Below the pieces are notes generated by a model that was given only the letters and a program-made list of their open reading frames with translations, was not told the DNA's origin and ran no database searches. From Marinobacterium rhizophilum DSM 18822 (GTDB lineage Bacteria; Pseudomonadota; Gammaproteobacteria; Pseudomonadales; Balneatricaceae), in assembly GCF_000378045.1 (NCBI RefSeq), contig NZ_KB899092.1:1-64000 (forward strand): a DNA stretch of 64,000 nucleotides. The letters run 5' to 3'. Numbering within the stretch: the stretch's first letter is position 1; each line of letters opens with the position of its first letter. This document shows, piece by piece, positions 53,564-63,055 of the stretch. Position numbers and translations under genes: made by a program.

Positions 53564-56425
53564 TTGTCAAGGCCGCAGTTTTCCCCCGGTCAGCGCTGGA
53601 TCAGCAACACCGAATCGGAGCTTGGGCTCGGTGTTGTTGTCGAGCAGGCGGGGCGTAGCGTCACCCTCAATTTCCCGGCAGTCGAAGAGCAGCGCACCTA
53701 CGCGGTGACGAATGCACCGCTCAGCCGTGTCGAATACCCGGTGGGCGACAAGGTTCGCAGCACCTCCGGCATTGAGCTGCAGATCACCGAACGACAGGAG
53801 CTGAATGGCTGTCTTTTTTACCACGGTATTGATCAGCACGGTGAAAGCCTGACGCTGGCAGAGCTTGAACTCGACAGCCGCGTGCGTTTCAGCAAGCCGC
53901 AGGACCGTCTGTTTGCCGGTCAGGTCGACAAGAACAGTGCCTACCTGCTGCGTGTCGAAACCCAGGAACACCTGCACCGCCATCGGCAGTCCGAGGCCTA
54001 TGGCTTGCTCGGCGGCCGGGTCCAGCTGCTGCCGCACCAGTACTTTATCGCCAGTCAGGTGGCGCGTCGTCCGGTGCAGCGCGTTTTGCTGGCGGATGAA
54101 GTGGGGCTTGGCAAGACTGTTGAAGCGGGCCTGATCATGCATCAGCTGCTGTGCAGCGGTCGCGCTCAGCGTGTGCTGGTGGTGGTGCCCGACAGCCTGG
54201 TGCACCAGTGGCTGGTGGAAATGCTGCGCCGCTTCAATCTGCGTTTCAGCATTCTGGATCCGTTGCGCTGCGTGGCGCTGGAAGCCGCTGGCGAGGGCAA
54301 TCCGTTTGAGAGTGCCCAGCTGGTGCTTTGCAGCCTGTCATTCCTGACCGGTGATGACGATCGCCATCGTGCGGCGCTGGAAGCGGACTGGGACCTGCTG
54401 GTGGTCGATGAAGCCCACCACCTGGGCTGGAGCGAAGAAGCCGCCAGTCACAGCTATAACGCCATCGAATCCCTGGCCAAGAGCATTCCGGGCCTGCTGT
54501 TGCTCACCGCCACGCCTGAGCAGCTGGGTCAGGATGGCCACTTCGCGCGCCTGCGTCTGCTGGATCCCGACCGCTACCACGATCTGCAGGCCTTCCGCGA
54601 TGAAGAATCCGAATACCGCACCATCAGTAACCTGGTTCAGCGTCTCCAGGCCGAAGACGTGCGCGAGCAGCTGCGCGATGCACCGGAACTGATAGAATCG
54701 CTGGAACATTACCTGGGTGAAGCTGCACTGGAACCGCTGCGTGCGGAACTGGCCGACGGTGATATCGAGCACCTGGTGGCCGATGCCGTTGCCAGCCTGC
54801 TGGATCGCCATGGTACCGGCCGGGTGCTGTTCCGCAACACCCGCGACGGTGTGCAGGGGTTCCCCAAGCGCGAACTGTACCGCTATCCGCTGCCGCAGCC
54901 CGAAGCCTATGCCGACGTGCTGGTGGATACCAATCTTGATGCCGTGCTGCATCCCGAAGCGGGCTTTGATGAAGACTGGCTCGACTGGGATCCTCGGGTC
55001 GAGTGGCTGTCCGACTGGCTGCGTGAGCACCGTGACGACAAGACCCTGGTGATCTGCGCGCGCAAGAACACCGCCCGGGCGCTGGAAAAACAGCTGCGCC
55101 TGTTCGAGGGTGTCAAGGCGGCGGTGTTCCACGAGGGCATGAGTCTGCTGGAGCGTGATCGCGCGGCGGCCTATTTTGCCGATGAAGACGACAGCGCCCA
55201 AGTGCTGATCTGCTCGGAAATCGGCAGTGAAGGGCGTAACTTCCAGTTTGCTCACCACCTGGTGCTGTTTGATCTGCCGCTCAATCCTGACCTGCTCGAG
55301 CAGCGTATTGGCCGTCTGGACCGCATTGGCCAGCGCCATGACGTACAGATTCACGTGCCTTATTTCGAACAGAGTCCGCAGGCGGTACTGCTGAACTGGT
55401 TTGACCTGGGCATCAATGCCTTCAAGCGCTGCAACCCGGCAGGGCAGGCCCTGTTCCAGCAGTTCGCGCCGGCACTGCGTGAGTTGCTGCTGTGCTATGA
55501 CGAAGCCGAGCTAGAACAGTTGCTGGACGATACCCGTCACCGTGCCGACGAACTGCTGGAGCAGTTGCAGGCCGGGCGCGATCGTCTGCTGGAGCTGAAT
55601 TCCTGCCAGCCTGAGCCCGCCGCACAGATTATCGAACAGGTGGCCGAGGCATCGCGCTCACTGGAGCTGGCCGGTTACATGGAGCGGGTCTTCGATCTCT
55701 TCGGTGTTGAACAGCAGACCCATGGTCCCGATAGTCTGGTGCTGCATCCGGGTAACCACATGCCGGTATCGAGCTTGCCGGGCCTGCCGGAGGACGGTAT
55801 TACCGCGACCTTCCAGCGCGCGCTGGCGTTGTCCCGTGAGGACATGCAGTTCCTGACCTGGGAGCATCCGCTGGTAAGCGGTGCGATGGAGCTGATCAGC
55901 GATGGCGAATTCGGCAATACTGCCCTGTGCAGCCTCAAGCTGCCGCCGTTGCCGCCGGGTACCCTGTTGCTCGAGGCCTTCTTCAACCTCCGCTGCACGG
56001 CACCGCGCGCGTTGCAGATGCAGCGCTATCTGGGGCAGCACTCGGTGCGTCTGGTGCTCGACAACAACGGCAACGACCTCAGCGGCATCATTACGCACAG
56101 CCACCTTAACAAACTGGCCTCACGTGTTGGGCGACGCACCGCTCAGTCGCTGGTGGGTCATGCCAGGCCGCAGATCGCCGAGATGGTGGAGAAGGCTGAA
56201 AAACTGGCCGCCGTCCAGGACAACCCGGTACGCGAACAGGCCCGGGCCCGGGCCGAAGCGGTGTTGGGGGGCGAAATTACCCGCATGCGGGCACTGGCTC
56301 AGGTCAATCCCAATATCCGTGCTGAAGAAATCGAGCTGCTGGAGCAGCAGCTGGGGCAGGTTCAGGCTCAGATTGACCTGGTGCAGCTTGAGCTCGATGC
56401 GCTGCGTATCGCGGTGGTTGAATGA
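53564..56425 (+). CDS. rapA: RNA polymerase-associated protein RapA (HepA)
   Basis: A 953-aa SWI2/SNF2 ATPase. It has the Tudor-like N-terminus (PGQRWISNTESELGLGVVV), Walker A in LADEVGLGKTVEAGLIMHQL, DEAH-type VVDEAHHLGW and helicase motif VI RIGRLDRIGQRHD. Length and order fit E. coli RapA (968 aa). It recycles RNA polymerase after transcription. A TTG start is used at 53564, preceded by GCGAG. Confidence 0.95.
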   Translation: MSRPQFSPGQRWISNTESELGLGVVVEQAGRSVTLNFPAVEEQRTYAVTNAPLSRVEYPVGDKVRSTSGIELQITERQELNGCLFYHGIDQHGESLTLAELELDSRVRFSKPQDRLFAGQVDKNSAYLLRVETQEHLHRHRQSEAYGLLGGRVQLLPHQYFIASQVARRPVQRVLLADEVGLGKTVEAGLIMHQLLCSGRAQRVLVVVPDSLVHQWLVEMLRRFNLRFSILDPLRCVALEAAGEGNPFESAQLVLCSLSFLTGDDDRHRAALEADWDLLVVDEAHHLGWSEEAASHSYNAIESLAKSIPGLLLLTATPEQLGQDGHFARLRLLDPDRYHDLQAFRDEESEYRTISNLVQRLQAEDVREQLRDAPELIESLEHYLGEAALEPLRAELADGDIEHLVADAVASLLDRHGTGRVLFRNTRDGVQGFPKRELYRYPLPQPEAYADVLVDTNLDAVLHPEAGFDEDWLDWDPRVEWLSDWLREHRDDKTLVICARKNTARALEKQLRLFEGVKAAVFHEGMSLLERDRAAAYFADEDDSAQVLICSEIGSEGRNFQFAHHLVLFDLPLNPDLLEQRIGRLDRIGQRHDVQIHVPYFEQSPQAVLLNWFDLGINAFKRCNPAGQALFQQFAPALRELLLCYDEAELEQLLDDTRHRADELLEQLQAGRDRLLELNSCQPEPAAQIIEQVAEASRSLELAGYMERVFDLFGVEQQTHGPDSLVLHPGNHMPVSSLPGLPEDGITATFQRALALSREDMQFLTWEHPLVSGAMELISDGEFGNTALCSLKLPPLPPGTLLLEAFFNLRCTAPRALQMQRYLGQHSVRLVLDNNGNDLSGIITHSHLNKLASRVGRRTAQSLVGHARPQIAEMVEKAEKLAAVQDNPVREQARARAEAVLGGEITRMRALAQVNPNIRAEEIELLEQQLGQVQAQIDLVQLELDALRIAVVE

Positions 56426-56496
56426 TCGCGCAGCACCCATGCACCTCTCCTGGGCCGGCACTGTTGCCGGCTCTTACCCCTGATTGGAGTTAAACT

Positions 56497-57849
56497 TTGC
56501 TATTCACCGATCTGCCCCTGGATAAACGCCTGCTCAAGCTGCTTGAGCAGCTGAACTTCAGTCAGGCGACTGAAATTCAGCAACAGGCGATTCCGTTTGC
56601 GCTTCACGATCGTGACCTGATTGCGTCCTCCAAGACGGGGTCCGGCAAGACGCTGGCCTACCTGGTGCCCGCCCTGCAGCGGGTCACCAAGCGCAAATCA
56701 CTGACTAAACGCGACCCGCGCGTACTGATTCTGGTGCCCACGCGCGAACTTGCCGGGCAGGTGTATGGCCAGCTGCGTGCCTTGCTGGCCGGCAGCAATC
56801 TGAAGGGGGTGCTCATTCAGGGTGGCGAGAACTTTAACGACCAGGAAAAGATGCTGCGCCGGGACCCCGACTTTGTCGTTGCAACGCCGGGGCGTTTGGC
56901 GAATCACCTGGACGCCCGCACCCTGGTGCTGGCCGGGCTTGAAATGCTGGTGCTGGATGAAGCCGACCGCATGCTGGATCTGGGTTTTGCCGATCAGTTG
57001 CGCCAGATCAATGCCGCCGCCAATCATCGCCTGCGCCAGACGCTGTTGTTTTCCGCCACGCTGGATCATGCCGAGGTTGAGGCCCTGGCCAGTGACCTGC
57101 TGAAGAACCCCAAGCGTATCGCCATTGATGCCGTGACCCGGCCCCATGAAGATATCCGCCAGCGCTTTTTCCTGTGTGATCATCTGGATCACAAGCAGGC
57201 ACTGCTGACCCACCTGCTCAAGCATGAAAAGTTTCAGCAGGTGATTATTTTCACCGCCACGCGCGGCGATACAGAAAGACTGGCGCAGTGGCTTGGCGAA
57301 CAAGGCCTTAAAACTGCGGCGCTCAGCGGCGAGCTGGCCCAGGGCGAGCGCAATCGCATCATGGACGCTTTCAGTCGAGGGCAGCAGCAGGTGCTGGTAA
57401 CGACCGATCTGGCGTCCCGCGGGCTCGATCTGCTTAACGTGTCCCTGGTCATCAACTTCGACTTGCCCCGCCATAGCGAGGAGTATGTGCACCGGATCGG
57501 TCGCACAGGCCGTGCCGGCGCCAAGGGGGATGCCGTTTCCCTGGTGGGTCCCAAGGACTGGGACAGCCTGACGCGCATTCGCCGAATGCTGCAGCAGGAT
57601 ATCGAGTTTTCCGAGATCGCTGGCCTAGTCGGCAAGTTCAAGGGGCTGGTGCCAGCGCCGGTCAAACCGCCCAAGGTACCGGTGCAGGCCGCCGCCGCGC
57701 CTATGGGGCGCAAGGCGCGCAACAAGCGCAAGGAGGCGCCACAGCGGCCAAGACCGGGACGCGCCAAGAGCAAGGTGGTGTCGGACGATGGTTTCGCCCC
57801 CATGCTGCGCAGTAAAAAGCCGGCTGTGCCCGATACAGACGACGAATAA
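56497..57849 (+). CDS. DEAD-box RNA helicase (SrmB-type)
   Basis: A 450-aa helicase. Motifs: Q-motif (NFSQATEIQQQAIPFAL), SKTGSGKT, PTRELAGQ, LDEADRML, FSATL, HRIGRTGRAG. QGGENFNDQEKMLRRDPDFV resembles SrmB. Basic C-terminal tail. TTG start with TGGAG 9 bases upstream. Follows rapA by 71 bases, perhaps in one operon. Confidence 0.92.
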   Translation: MLFTDLPLDKRLLKLLEQLNFSQATEIQQQAIPFALHDRDLIASSKTGSGKTLAYLVPALQRVTKRKSLTKRDPRVLILVPTRELAGQVYGQLRALLAGSNLKGVLIQGGENFNDQEKMLRRDPDFVVATPGRLANHLDARTLVLAGLEMLVLDEADRMLDLGFADQLRQINAAANHRLRQTLLFSATLDHAEVEALASDLLKNPKRIAIDAVTRPHEDIRQRFFLCDHLDHKQALLTHLLKHEKFQQVIIFTATRGDTERLAQWLGEQGLKTAALSGELAQGERNRIMDAFSRGQQQVLVTTDLASRGLDLLNVSLVINFDLPRHSEEYVHRIGRTGRAGAKGDAVSLVGPKDWDSLTRIRRMLQQDIEFSEIAGLVGKFKGLVPAPVKPPKVPVQAAAAPMGRKARNKRKEAPQRPRPGRAKSKVVSDDGFAPMLRSKKPAVPDTDDE

Positions 57850-57952
57850 TCAATTACATTCTCGCGCCTTTGCAAACACCGCCGCCGGGGCTTGCCCGCT
57901 GGAGGTGTTTGCACGATACTGGCGCGCTTTGAAAACTGGTGGGAGTGACTCG

Positions 57953-58435
57953 ATGGAGATCACCAAAGATTGTGTGGTGCAGTTCCATTACAACCTGCGC
58001 GATGCCGATGGCAGCGAGCTGGAAAACAGCCGCAAGGGCGATCCGATGGCATACCTGCATGGGCATCAGAACATGATGGCCGGTCTGGAAAAGGCCATGG
58101 AAGGGCACAGCGCCGGTGACGTATTCAGTGTGACCCTGGCGCCGGAAGACGCCTACGGCTCGCGCAAGGACGACGCCGAGCAGCGTATTCCGGTTAAGCA
58201 CCTGCAGGGTTCGAAAAAATGGCGTCCGGGCATGGTTGCTTCCGTGCAGACCGATCAGGGTGTGCGTCAGGTGCAGATTCTGAAGGTCGGGAAATTCATG
58301 GTCACCGTGGATACCAACCATCCGCTGGCGGGCAAGACCCTCACCTTTGATGTTGAAGTGACCGACGTACGTGCGGCCAGTGCCGAAGAGATTTCCCACG
58401 GCCACGCCCATGGCGTGGGCGGTCATCACCATTAA
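57953..58435 (+). CDS. slyD: SlyD-type FKBP peptidyl-prolyl isomerase
   Basis: A 160-aa protein. FKBP halves flank an IF domain; hallmarks are LHGHQNMMAGLEKAMEGHSA and PEDAYGSRKDDAEQRIPV. The C-terminal tail is His-rich (SHGHAHGVGGHHH), a nickel-binding feature of SlyD. It isomerises Pro bonds and feeds Ni2+ to hydrogenase or urease in some species. AGTGAC and GGGAG lie before the ATG. Confidence 0.92.
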   Translation: MEITKDCVVQFHYNLRDADGSELENSRKGDPMAYLHGHQNMMAGLEKAMEGHSAGDVFSVTLAPEDAYGSRKDDAEQRIPVKHLQGSKKWRPGMVASVQTDQGVRQVQILKVGKFMVTVDTNHPLAGKTLTFDVEVTDVRAASAEEISHGHAHGVGGHHH

Positions 58436-58524
58436 GCGGATTTTCTGATCCAAAGGTTGTCAGCGGCGCCCTGATCGGCCAAGCTGACCGACCTCACAAC
58501 CGCAACAGAACGAGTGGAGAGAAC

Positions 58525-58806
58525 ATGGCAACTGCAAGTGCACGTCACATCCTGGTTAAAAGCGAAGCCAAATGTCTGGAACTGAAGGCCAGCATTGAAG
58601 CCGGTGCCGATTTCGCCCAGGCGGCACGCGAATTCTCTGAATGCCCCTCCGGCGCCCGTGGTGGCGATCTTGGCAACTTTGGCCGCGGCCAGATGGTGCC
58701 TGAGTTCGACCAGGTCGTATTCAGCGCGCCGCTGAACCAGGTTCAGGGACCGGTCAAGACTCAGTTTGGTTACCACCTGCTGGAAGTCACCGCTCGCAAA
58801 GACTAA
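58525..58806 (+). CDS. ppiC: Parvulin-type peptidyl-prolyl isomerase
   Basis: A 93-aa single parvulin domain (ASARHILVKSEAKCLELKAS; GARGGDLGNFGRGQMVPEFD; TQFGYHLLEV). It lacks a signal peptide, like E. coli PpiC. It catalyses cytosolic Pro isomerisation. AGTGGAGAG lies before the ATG. A MITE begins four bases after the stop. Confidence 0.93.
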   Translation: MATASARHILVKSEAKCLELKASIEAGADFAQAAREFSECPSGARGGDLGNFGRGQMVPEFDQVVFSAPLNQVQGPVKTQFGYHLLEVTARKD

Positions 58807-58810
58807 AGGT

Positions 58811-58980
58811 CTAGACAGCCTGTCGGGCTTGGCCGGTCGTAGCGAGGGAAAGGCCGATTTGAGTTAGTTTTTGCACTCTTTTGAGGCAAATAGTGGTTCT
58901 ATTTAACGAAAAATAGAGCAAAAAGTGACCAAGGTCGGCTTTTCCGCAGTAGATCAGTGTTAAGTCCGACAGGTTGTTAG
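58811..58980. mobile_element. MITE-like element, copy D
   Basis: CTAGACAGCCTGTCGGGCTT ... AAGTCCGACAGGTTGTTAG, 170 bp. Read on the minus strand it matches copy C with an internal block of about 90 bp (CTCGTCGCAGGCTCC...) missing. TTAAATAGAACCACTATTTG and CCTTTCCCTCGCTACGACCG are shared. Flanks CTAG/TTAG agree with a YTAR target. Confidence 0.75.
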
Positions 58981-58991
58981 GCGATGCGCAA

Positions 58992-59019
58992 AAGACGGCA
59001 GCCTGTGGGCTGCCGTCTT
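58992..59019. terminator. Terminator hairpin between parvulin and ChaN-like genes
   Basis: AAGACGGCAGCC-TGTG-GGCTGCCGTCTT. On the minus strand it is followed by TTTGCGC. It ends the convergent ChaN-like and parvulin transcripts. Confidence 0.75.
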
Positions 59020-59023
59020 GCGT

Positions 59024-59953
59024 TCAGTTGGACGATGGCGTGGCCTGGCTGGCGTCTATGGCGGTGTCGCCGCAATAGTCTTTTTCCCCGATCGCCGAGG
59101 TGAACCAGAGGTAGTCCGCGACCTGGTTCGATACCAGCTCGTCGCCGCCGACCACTTCACCGTCATCGCCCACGGGTGCCAGTAGAATCACGCTAATATC
59201 GTCCCGCTCCAGATGGCGGGGTACGCCCAGATCCTTGCGCACATGATATCCTCCGGCGACCAGCACTGCCGTCTTGTTTGTGGCATGCTGATCGAGCTGC
59301 GCGGCCATGCGCGCGTCCCGGGCCAGCTGGATCTCGACCATGGACTCGAGCCGCTTGGCCGGCACCGGCTCGCAGTGCTGCGCGCTGATCTCGTTGGCAA
59401 TGTGCTCGCGAACGGTTGTCGCCACGCCGCTGCGGGTTTTTTGTTCCCGCTCCGGCAGTGCGTCGGTTTGCCCCTGGTAAATTGCCTTTATCTGCGCCTG
59501 GTTCAGGTTGCCGCCGACCAGGTGGCCACCCAGTTGCAACACGTTTCGGTACAGGCGGCCATAGGTAGCCCAGTCCCAGCCCGGCGTGACCGGCTCCAGT
59601 GCCGCTTTAAGTTCGCCCTTTGACGTGCTGATGCCCAGTTCGTCCAGCGCAAGATCCGATTCCAGCATCTCGAACACCACGCGGGTGCCGGGCGTGACCA
59701 GTTCTTCGAGCAGCAGTGTCTCGACAGCGTGATGCTCGGGGTTGTCGTGCTGTTCGCCGATCAGAATCACTTTCTTGCGCGCGAGTTTGAGATAGAGATC
59801 GTCGGGGGACAGCGTTTGCATGCTGCTCAGATCGAGTATTTCGCCGGGGTGGCGCCGGGGCTCGGCAGTATCGGTCGTTTGCGACAGCGCAGTGCCGGTC
59901 AAGCCGAGGTAAAGGCACAGCGTGGCGGCGAGGGCTGTTCGGGTTACTGGCAT
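59024..59953 (-). CDS. ChaN-family (DUF399) heme/iron-associated protein
   Basis: A 309-aa secreted protein. Signal peptide MPVTRTALAATLCLYLGLTG with Sec-type cleavage near ALS. The ChaN fold follows: VILIGEQHDNPEHHAVETLL and VVFEMLESDLALDEL; LVAGGYHVRKDLGVPRHL near the end. Family members bind cofacial heme; heme ligands are not conserved in all. The ATG at 59953 follows AGGAG; the longer frame to 60217 lacks a ribosome site. Confidence 0.85.
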   Translation of the reverse strand: MPVTRTALAATLCLYLGLTGTALSQTTDTAEPRRHPGEILDLSSMQTLSPDDLYLKLARKKVILIGEQHDNPEHHAVETLLLEELVTPGTRVVFEMLESDLALDELGISTSKGELKAALEPVTPGWDWATYGRLYRNVLQLGGHLVGGNLNQAQIKAIYQGQTDALPEREQKTRSGVATTVREHIANEISAQHCEPVPAKRLESMVEIQLARDARMAAQLDQHATNKTAVLVAGGYHVRKDLGVPRHLERDDISVILLAPVGDDGEVVGGDELVSNQVADYLWFTSAIGEKDYCGDTAIDASQATPSSN

Positions 59954-60200
59954 CGTTCGGGCTCCTGTTGTGTAACGCCGGCGTTGGGCGCCATGATGAA
60001 ATGACATCGGCCACAGCGCAATGACAACACCATAAACAATTCTGGCTGATTGCCACCTTAATTTTCGTGGTACCCGTACAGGGTCTTTCGTCTGGCTCTG
60101 TCTTTCGCATCCCTGCGGCTTTTTGTCGAGGGTCCGGGTTGCACCGAGGCTGCCGAAAACGGCATTATGTGGTGTATCACCATCAGCGCAGGATCGCAGC

Positions 60201-60434
60201 ATGAGCAAGTCAATCAAGGTGGTCGTTACCCGTAAAAAGGATCACGAGGCGCCAGATCCGGCGCGCCAGCAACGTATCGATGAGGCCATCGGCTTTGTTC
60301 GCGGCCTGCGCAAGAAAGGCGACAATCTCAAGGTTATGTGCGACAAGCTTAACGAGCACGGCCACCTCTGTCCCGACGGCTCCGCCTGGACCTACGATAG
60401 CCTCAATGAATTCATTCACCAGCATCAGCTGTAA
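60201..60434 (+). CDS. Small hypothetical protein (77 aa)
   Basis: A 77-aa basic protein, starting MSKSIKVVVTRKKDHEAPDP. The C-terminal half (NLKVMCDKLNEHGHLCPDGS then WTYDSLNEFIHQ) resembles the small helical motif found in recombinases ('L..G..TP.G..WT...V'). AGGA lies upstream of ATG 60201. Not recognised as a named family. It lies ahead of minC by 82 bases. Confidence 0.7.
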   Translation: MSKSIKVVVTRKKDHEAPDPARQQRIDEAIGFVRGLRKKGDNLKVMCDKLNEHGHLCPDGSAWTYDSLNEFIHQHQL

Positions 60435-60516
60435 GTCGCTACCCCTTGGCGACACAAGTTCAGTAGAATAATCGGCTTTAGGGCCGGCGCAGTGCCGCAG
60501 CAGAAGGACCAGGTGC

Positions 60517-61257
60517 ATGAATCAACTCAGCTTCCAGCTAAAGGGAAGTGTTGTAACCGCGATCGTACTCGAACTGTACCGCTATTCCCGCGCCCAATTC
60601 GGCGAAGATCTTGGCGCCAAGGTGCGCCAGGCGCCGATGTTTTTTCATCAGACGCCGGTGGTCATCAGTCTTGAAAAGCTTGAGTCCGATGCGCTACCCA
60701 TCGATTTTGTCGAGTTGATCAGCCTGTGCCGTGAATTCGGTTTGCGCCCGATGGCGTTCAAGGGCGCGCCGCCTGAACTCGGTGATGCCCTTGAGGCGAC
60801 CGGGCTGGTGCTGATTCCCGCAGGGCAGGCCGGGCGGGCCGCCATGCCTGAGCCACCCGCGGCTCCGGTTGCTGCAGCGTCGGAGCCCGAAGTCGTGGTG
60901 CGCACGGTGGTGGAGGAAAAACTGGTCCACCGCCCCAGCAAGATCATTACCCGTCCTATCCGTTCTGGCCAGCAGGTGTATGCCGAGGGCTGCGACCTGA
61001 TCGTGATGGCGCCGGTAAGCGAAGGCGCGGAGATTCTGGCTGACGGCCATATTCATGTTTACGGTGCCTTGCGGGGCCGGGCGCTGGCGGGCGTGCGCGG
61101 GGATGTTCAGGCACGCATCTTCTGTCAGAGCCTGGAAGCTGAGCTGGTTTCTGTGGCCGGTAATTTTAAATTGAGCGACAGTCTGCAGGAGCTCGCCTGG
61201 AAAGCGCCGGCCCAGGTGTACCTGCAAGACGACACGTTGCATGTGGCTGCGCTTTGA
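60517..61257 (+). CDS. minC: Septum site-determining protein MinC
   Basis: A 246-aa protein. N-terminal domain (residues 1-105) inhibits FtsZ (LSFQLKGSVVTAIVLELYR). After an Ala/Pro-rich linker comes the C-terminal beta-helix (residues 140-246: RPIRSGQQVYAEGCDLIVMA, VYGALRGRALAGVRGD) that binds MinD. GAAGGACCAGGTGC gives the ribosome site. The stop at 61257 lies 48 bases before minD. Confidence 0.95.
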   Translation: MNQLSFQLKGSVVTAIVLELYRYSRAQFGEDLGAKVRQAPMFFHQTPVVISLEKLESDALPIDFVELISLCREFGLRPMAFKGAPPELGDALEATGLVLIPAGQAGRAAMPEPPAAPVAAASEPEVVVRTVVEEKLVHRPSKIITRPIRSGQQVYAEGCDLIVMAPVSEGAEILADGHIHVYGALRGRALAGVRGDVQARIFCQSLEAELVSVAGNFKLSDSLQELAWKAPAQVYLQDDTLHVAAL

Positions 61258-61304
61258 TGAATACTCGCGAACCGGGTGTAGCAGGCAGAATTGAGGAGAG
61301 GGTG

Positions 61305-62117
61305 TTGGCTAAAATTATCGTGGTGACCTCCGGCAAGGGAGGTGTAGGTAAAACGACCAGTAGCGCTGCTATCGGCACAGGGCTGGCGTTGCGGGGCTTT
61401 AAAACCGCCATTATCGATTTTGATGTTGGCCTGCGTAACCTCGATCTGATCATGGGCTGTGAGCGGCGCGTGGTGTACGACTTTGTCAATGTCCTCAACA
61501 AGGAAGCAACCCTGAATCAGGCGCTGATCAAGGACAAGCGCACGCCGAATCTGTTCATACTGCCGGCCTCCCAGACCCGCGACAAGGATGCCCTGACGCA
61601 GGAAGGCGTACAGGCTGTGCTGAATGAGCTGTCCCGCGATTTCGATTACATCGTCTGCGATTCCCCGGCCGGCATCGAAAAAGGCGCGCAGATGGCGCTT
61701 TATTACGCCGACATCGCGGTGGTGGTAACCAACCCAGAGGTCTCGTCGGTACGTGATTCCGACCGCATTCTGGGTATTCTGCAGAGCAAGACGCGTCGTG
61801 TGGAGGCCGGTGAAGATCCGGTGGAAGAGCATCTGCTGCTGACCCGTTACAGCCCGGCCCGTGTACAGGCCGGCGAGATGCTCAGTGTGCAGGATGTGGA
61901 GGACATTCTGGCGATTCCGCTGATCGGGGTCATTCCTGAATCCGAAGCCGTCCTCAAGGCGTCCAACCAGGGTATGCCGGTTATTCTTGATCAGGAAACC
62001 GAGGCCGGCCAGGCCTACAGCGATGCCGTGGCGCGCCTGCTGGGCGATCAAGTTGAGCATCGCTTTCTGGAAGTACAGAAAAAGGGCTTTTTCAAGCGCC
62101 TGCTGGGAGGTAAGTAG
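61305..62117 (+). CDS. minD: Septum site-determining ATPase MinD
   Basis: A 270-aa deviant Walker A ATPase. [20 protein letters not shown] carries KGGVGKT. Walker [11 protein letters not shown]-terminal amphipathic membrane helix ([10 protein letters not shown]). It recruits MinC to the membrane and oscillates with MinE. TTG at 61305 with GAGGAG 6 bases before gives 270 aa, as in E. coli; GTG 61302 is also possible. The upstream open frame from 61254 is not used. Confidence 0.96.
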   Translation: MAKIIVVTSGKGGVGKTTSSAAIGTGLALRGFKTAIIDFDVGLRNLDLIMGCERRVVYDFVNVLNKEATLNQALIKDKRTPNLFILPASQTRDKDALTQEGVQAVLNELSRDFDYIVCDSPAGIEKGAQMALYYADIAVVVTNPEVSSVRDSDRILGILQSKTRRVEAGEDPVEEHLLLTRYSPARVQAGEMLSVQDVEDILAIPLIGVIPESEAVLKASNQGMPVILDQETEAGQAYSDAVARLLGDQVEHRFLEVQKKGFFKRLLGGK

Positions 62118-62371
62118 TGAGCATTTTCGATTACTTTCGCAGCAAAACAAAGAACGCGTCTGCGTCAGTTGCCAAGGAGCGGCTGCAAATCATCGTCGCT
62201 CACGAACGCGGGCAGCGTCAGCAGCCGGATTACCTGCCGCAGATGCAACAGGAAATCCTTGATGTAATCCGCAAGTACGTAGCGATCGACCAGGAAAGTG
62301 TCAACATTCAGCTGGAAAACAACGATCACTGCTCGGTGCTCGAGCTGAACGTGACCCTGCCGGACCGATAA
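62117..62371 (+). CDS. minE: Cell division topological specificity factor MinE
   Basis: An 84-aa protein. N-terminal membrane-targeting and anti-MinCD segment ([20 protein letters not shown]), then the C-terminal dimer domain ([14 protein letters not shown]). GTG start overlaps the minD stop by one base (TAGTG), so the two are coupled. It spatially restricts MinCD. Confidence 0.96.
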   Translation: MSIFDYFRSKTKNASASVAKERLQIIVAHERGQRQQPDYLPQMQQEILDVIRKYVAIDQESVNIQLENNDHCSVLELNVTLPDR

Positions 62372-62536
62372 GTTTGTGCCAGTACGCCGGTGGTTTGAGA
62401 TCCCGTCCTGGGGCTCAGGCCACCGCCAGCGTTCCCCCGCAAGCCGTCGCAGATGCAGTGGTGGCCTGATAACCACAGGCCTCCGGTGTCCCTTTTTCTG
62501 CAGGCCTTTCCCGTACGGTTAGGACATTGTCTTTGC

Positions 62537-62590
62537 TCTGAACGGTCGTTCAGACCGATGGTTTTTCACCTTTCACCTTTCACCTTTCAG
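62537..62590 (+). repeat. Hairpin and TTTCACC tandem repeat between convergent genes
   Basis: TCTGAAC-GGTC-GTTCAGA (62537-62554) followed by TTTTT (62562-62566) may act as a weak terminator for minE. Three exact TTTCACC heptamers follow (62564-62584) and overlap the 3' end of the next minus-strand gene, changing its last codons. Confidence 0.5.
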
Positions 62591-63055
62591 CAGTGCGCGC
62601 ACCCGGTCTACTGTTCGGTTGGGGAACTGGCGGTAATCGGGGTAGGGCGTGAGCAAAATGTTATCTCGTACCCATACCCGCCCTTCGGTATCCAGTGGCA
62701 TGAAATTGGCGGTATCCAGTCCCAGGCGCTGCCAGCTGGCCTTGCCGGCGATCAGGTGCCAGCGGGCGTCGAGTAGCAGGCTGTCGGCGAAACAGATCAC
62801 CTCGTCCTCGTGCAGTACTGCTTGATCCCGGTAATCCTGCCAGCGCATGCTGGCTGGACTGCACAGTTTGGCCAGTATGCTGAAAATCTTGCGCCAGTGA
62901 TTGCCGTTGTGACGGATCAGCGCCGGTACATCGGGCGCCTGTGGGCAAACATCGGCCTGCGGCCAGAGAGGGCGGTTGGGCAGGTACAGTGCGACGCGGG
63001 CGTCAGGAGCGCCTAGCAGCGCACAGTCCTGTGTCATGGTGGTTGATGGTGTCAT
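62573..63055 (-). CDS. Uncharacterised protein (160 aa), DUF6942-like
   Basis: A 160-aa cytosolic protein (VALYLPNRPLWPQADVCPQA; IRHNGNHWRKIFSILAKLCS). It resembles a small uncharacterised family found next to hrpB, possibly DUF6942; that name is not certain. Its start overlaps the hrpB stop by four bases (ATGA). The heptamer repeat forms part of its C-terminal codons (LLKGER). Confidence 0.7.
   Translation of the reverse strand: MTPSTTMTQDCALLGAPDARVALYLPNRPLWPQADVCPQAPDVPALIRHNGNHWRKIFSILAKLCSPASMRWQDYRDQAVLHEDEVICFADSLLLDARWHLIAGKASWQRLGLDTANFMPLDTEGRVWVRDNILLTPYPDYRQFPNRTVDRVRALLKGER

Noticed and set aside
54338-55354. 338-aa minus-strand frame inside rapA
   Set aside because: No ribosome site and no motif; rapA helicase motifs occupy the plus strand.
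61254-61304. Upstream extension of MinD to 61254
   Set aside because: It overlaps the minC stop and adds residues absent from the family; GAGGAG supports the TTG at 61305.
62564-62584. TTTCACC heptamers as a CRISPR or iteron array
   Set aside because: Only three contiguous 7-bp units without spacers; simple tandem repeat near the end of a gene.
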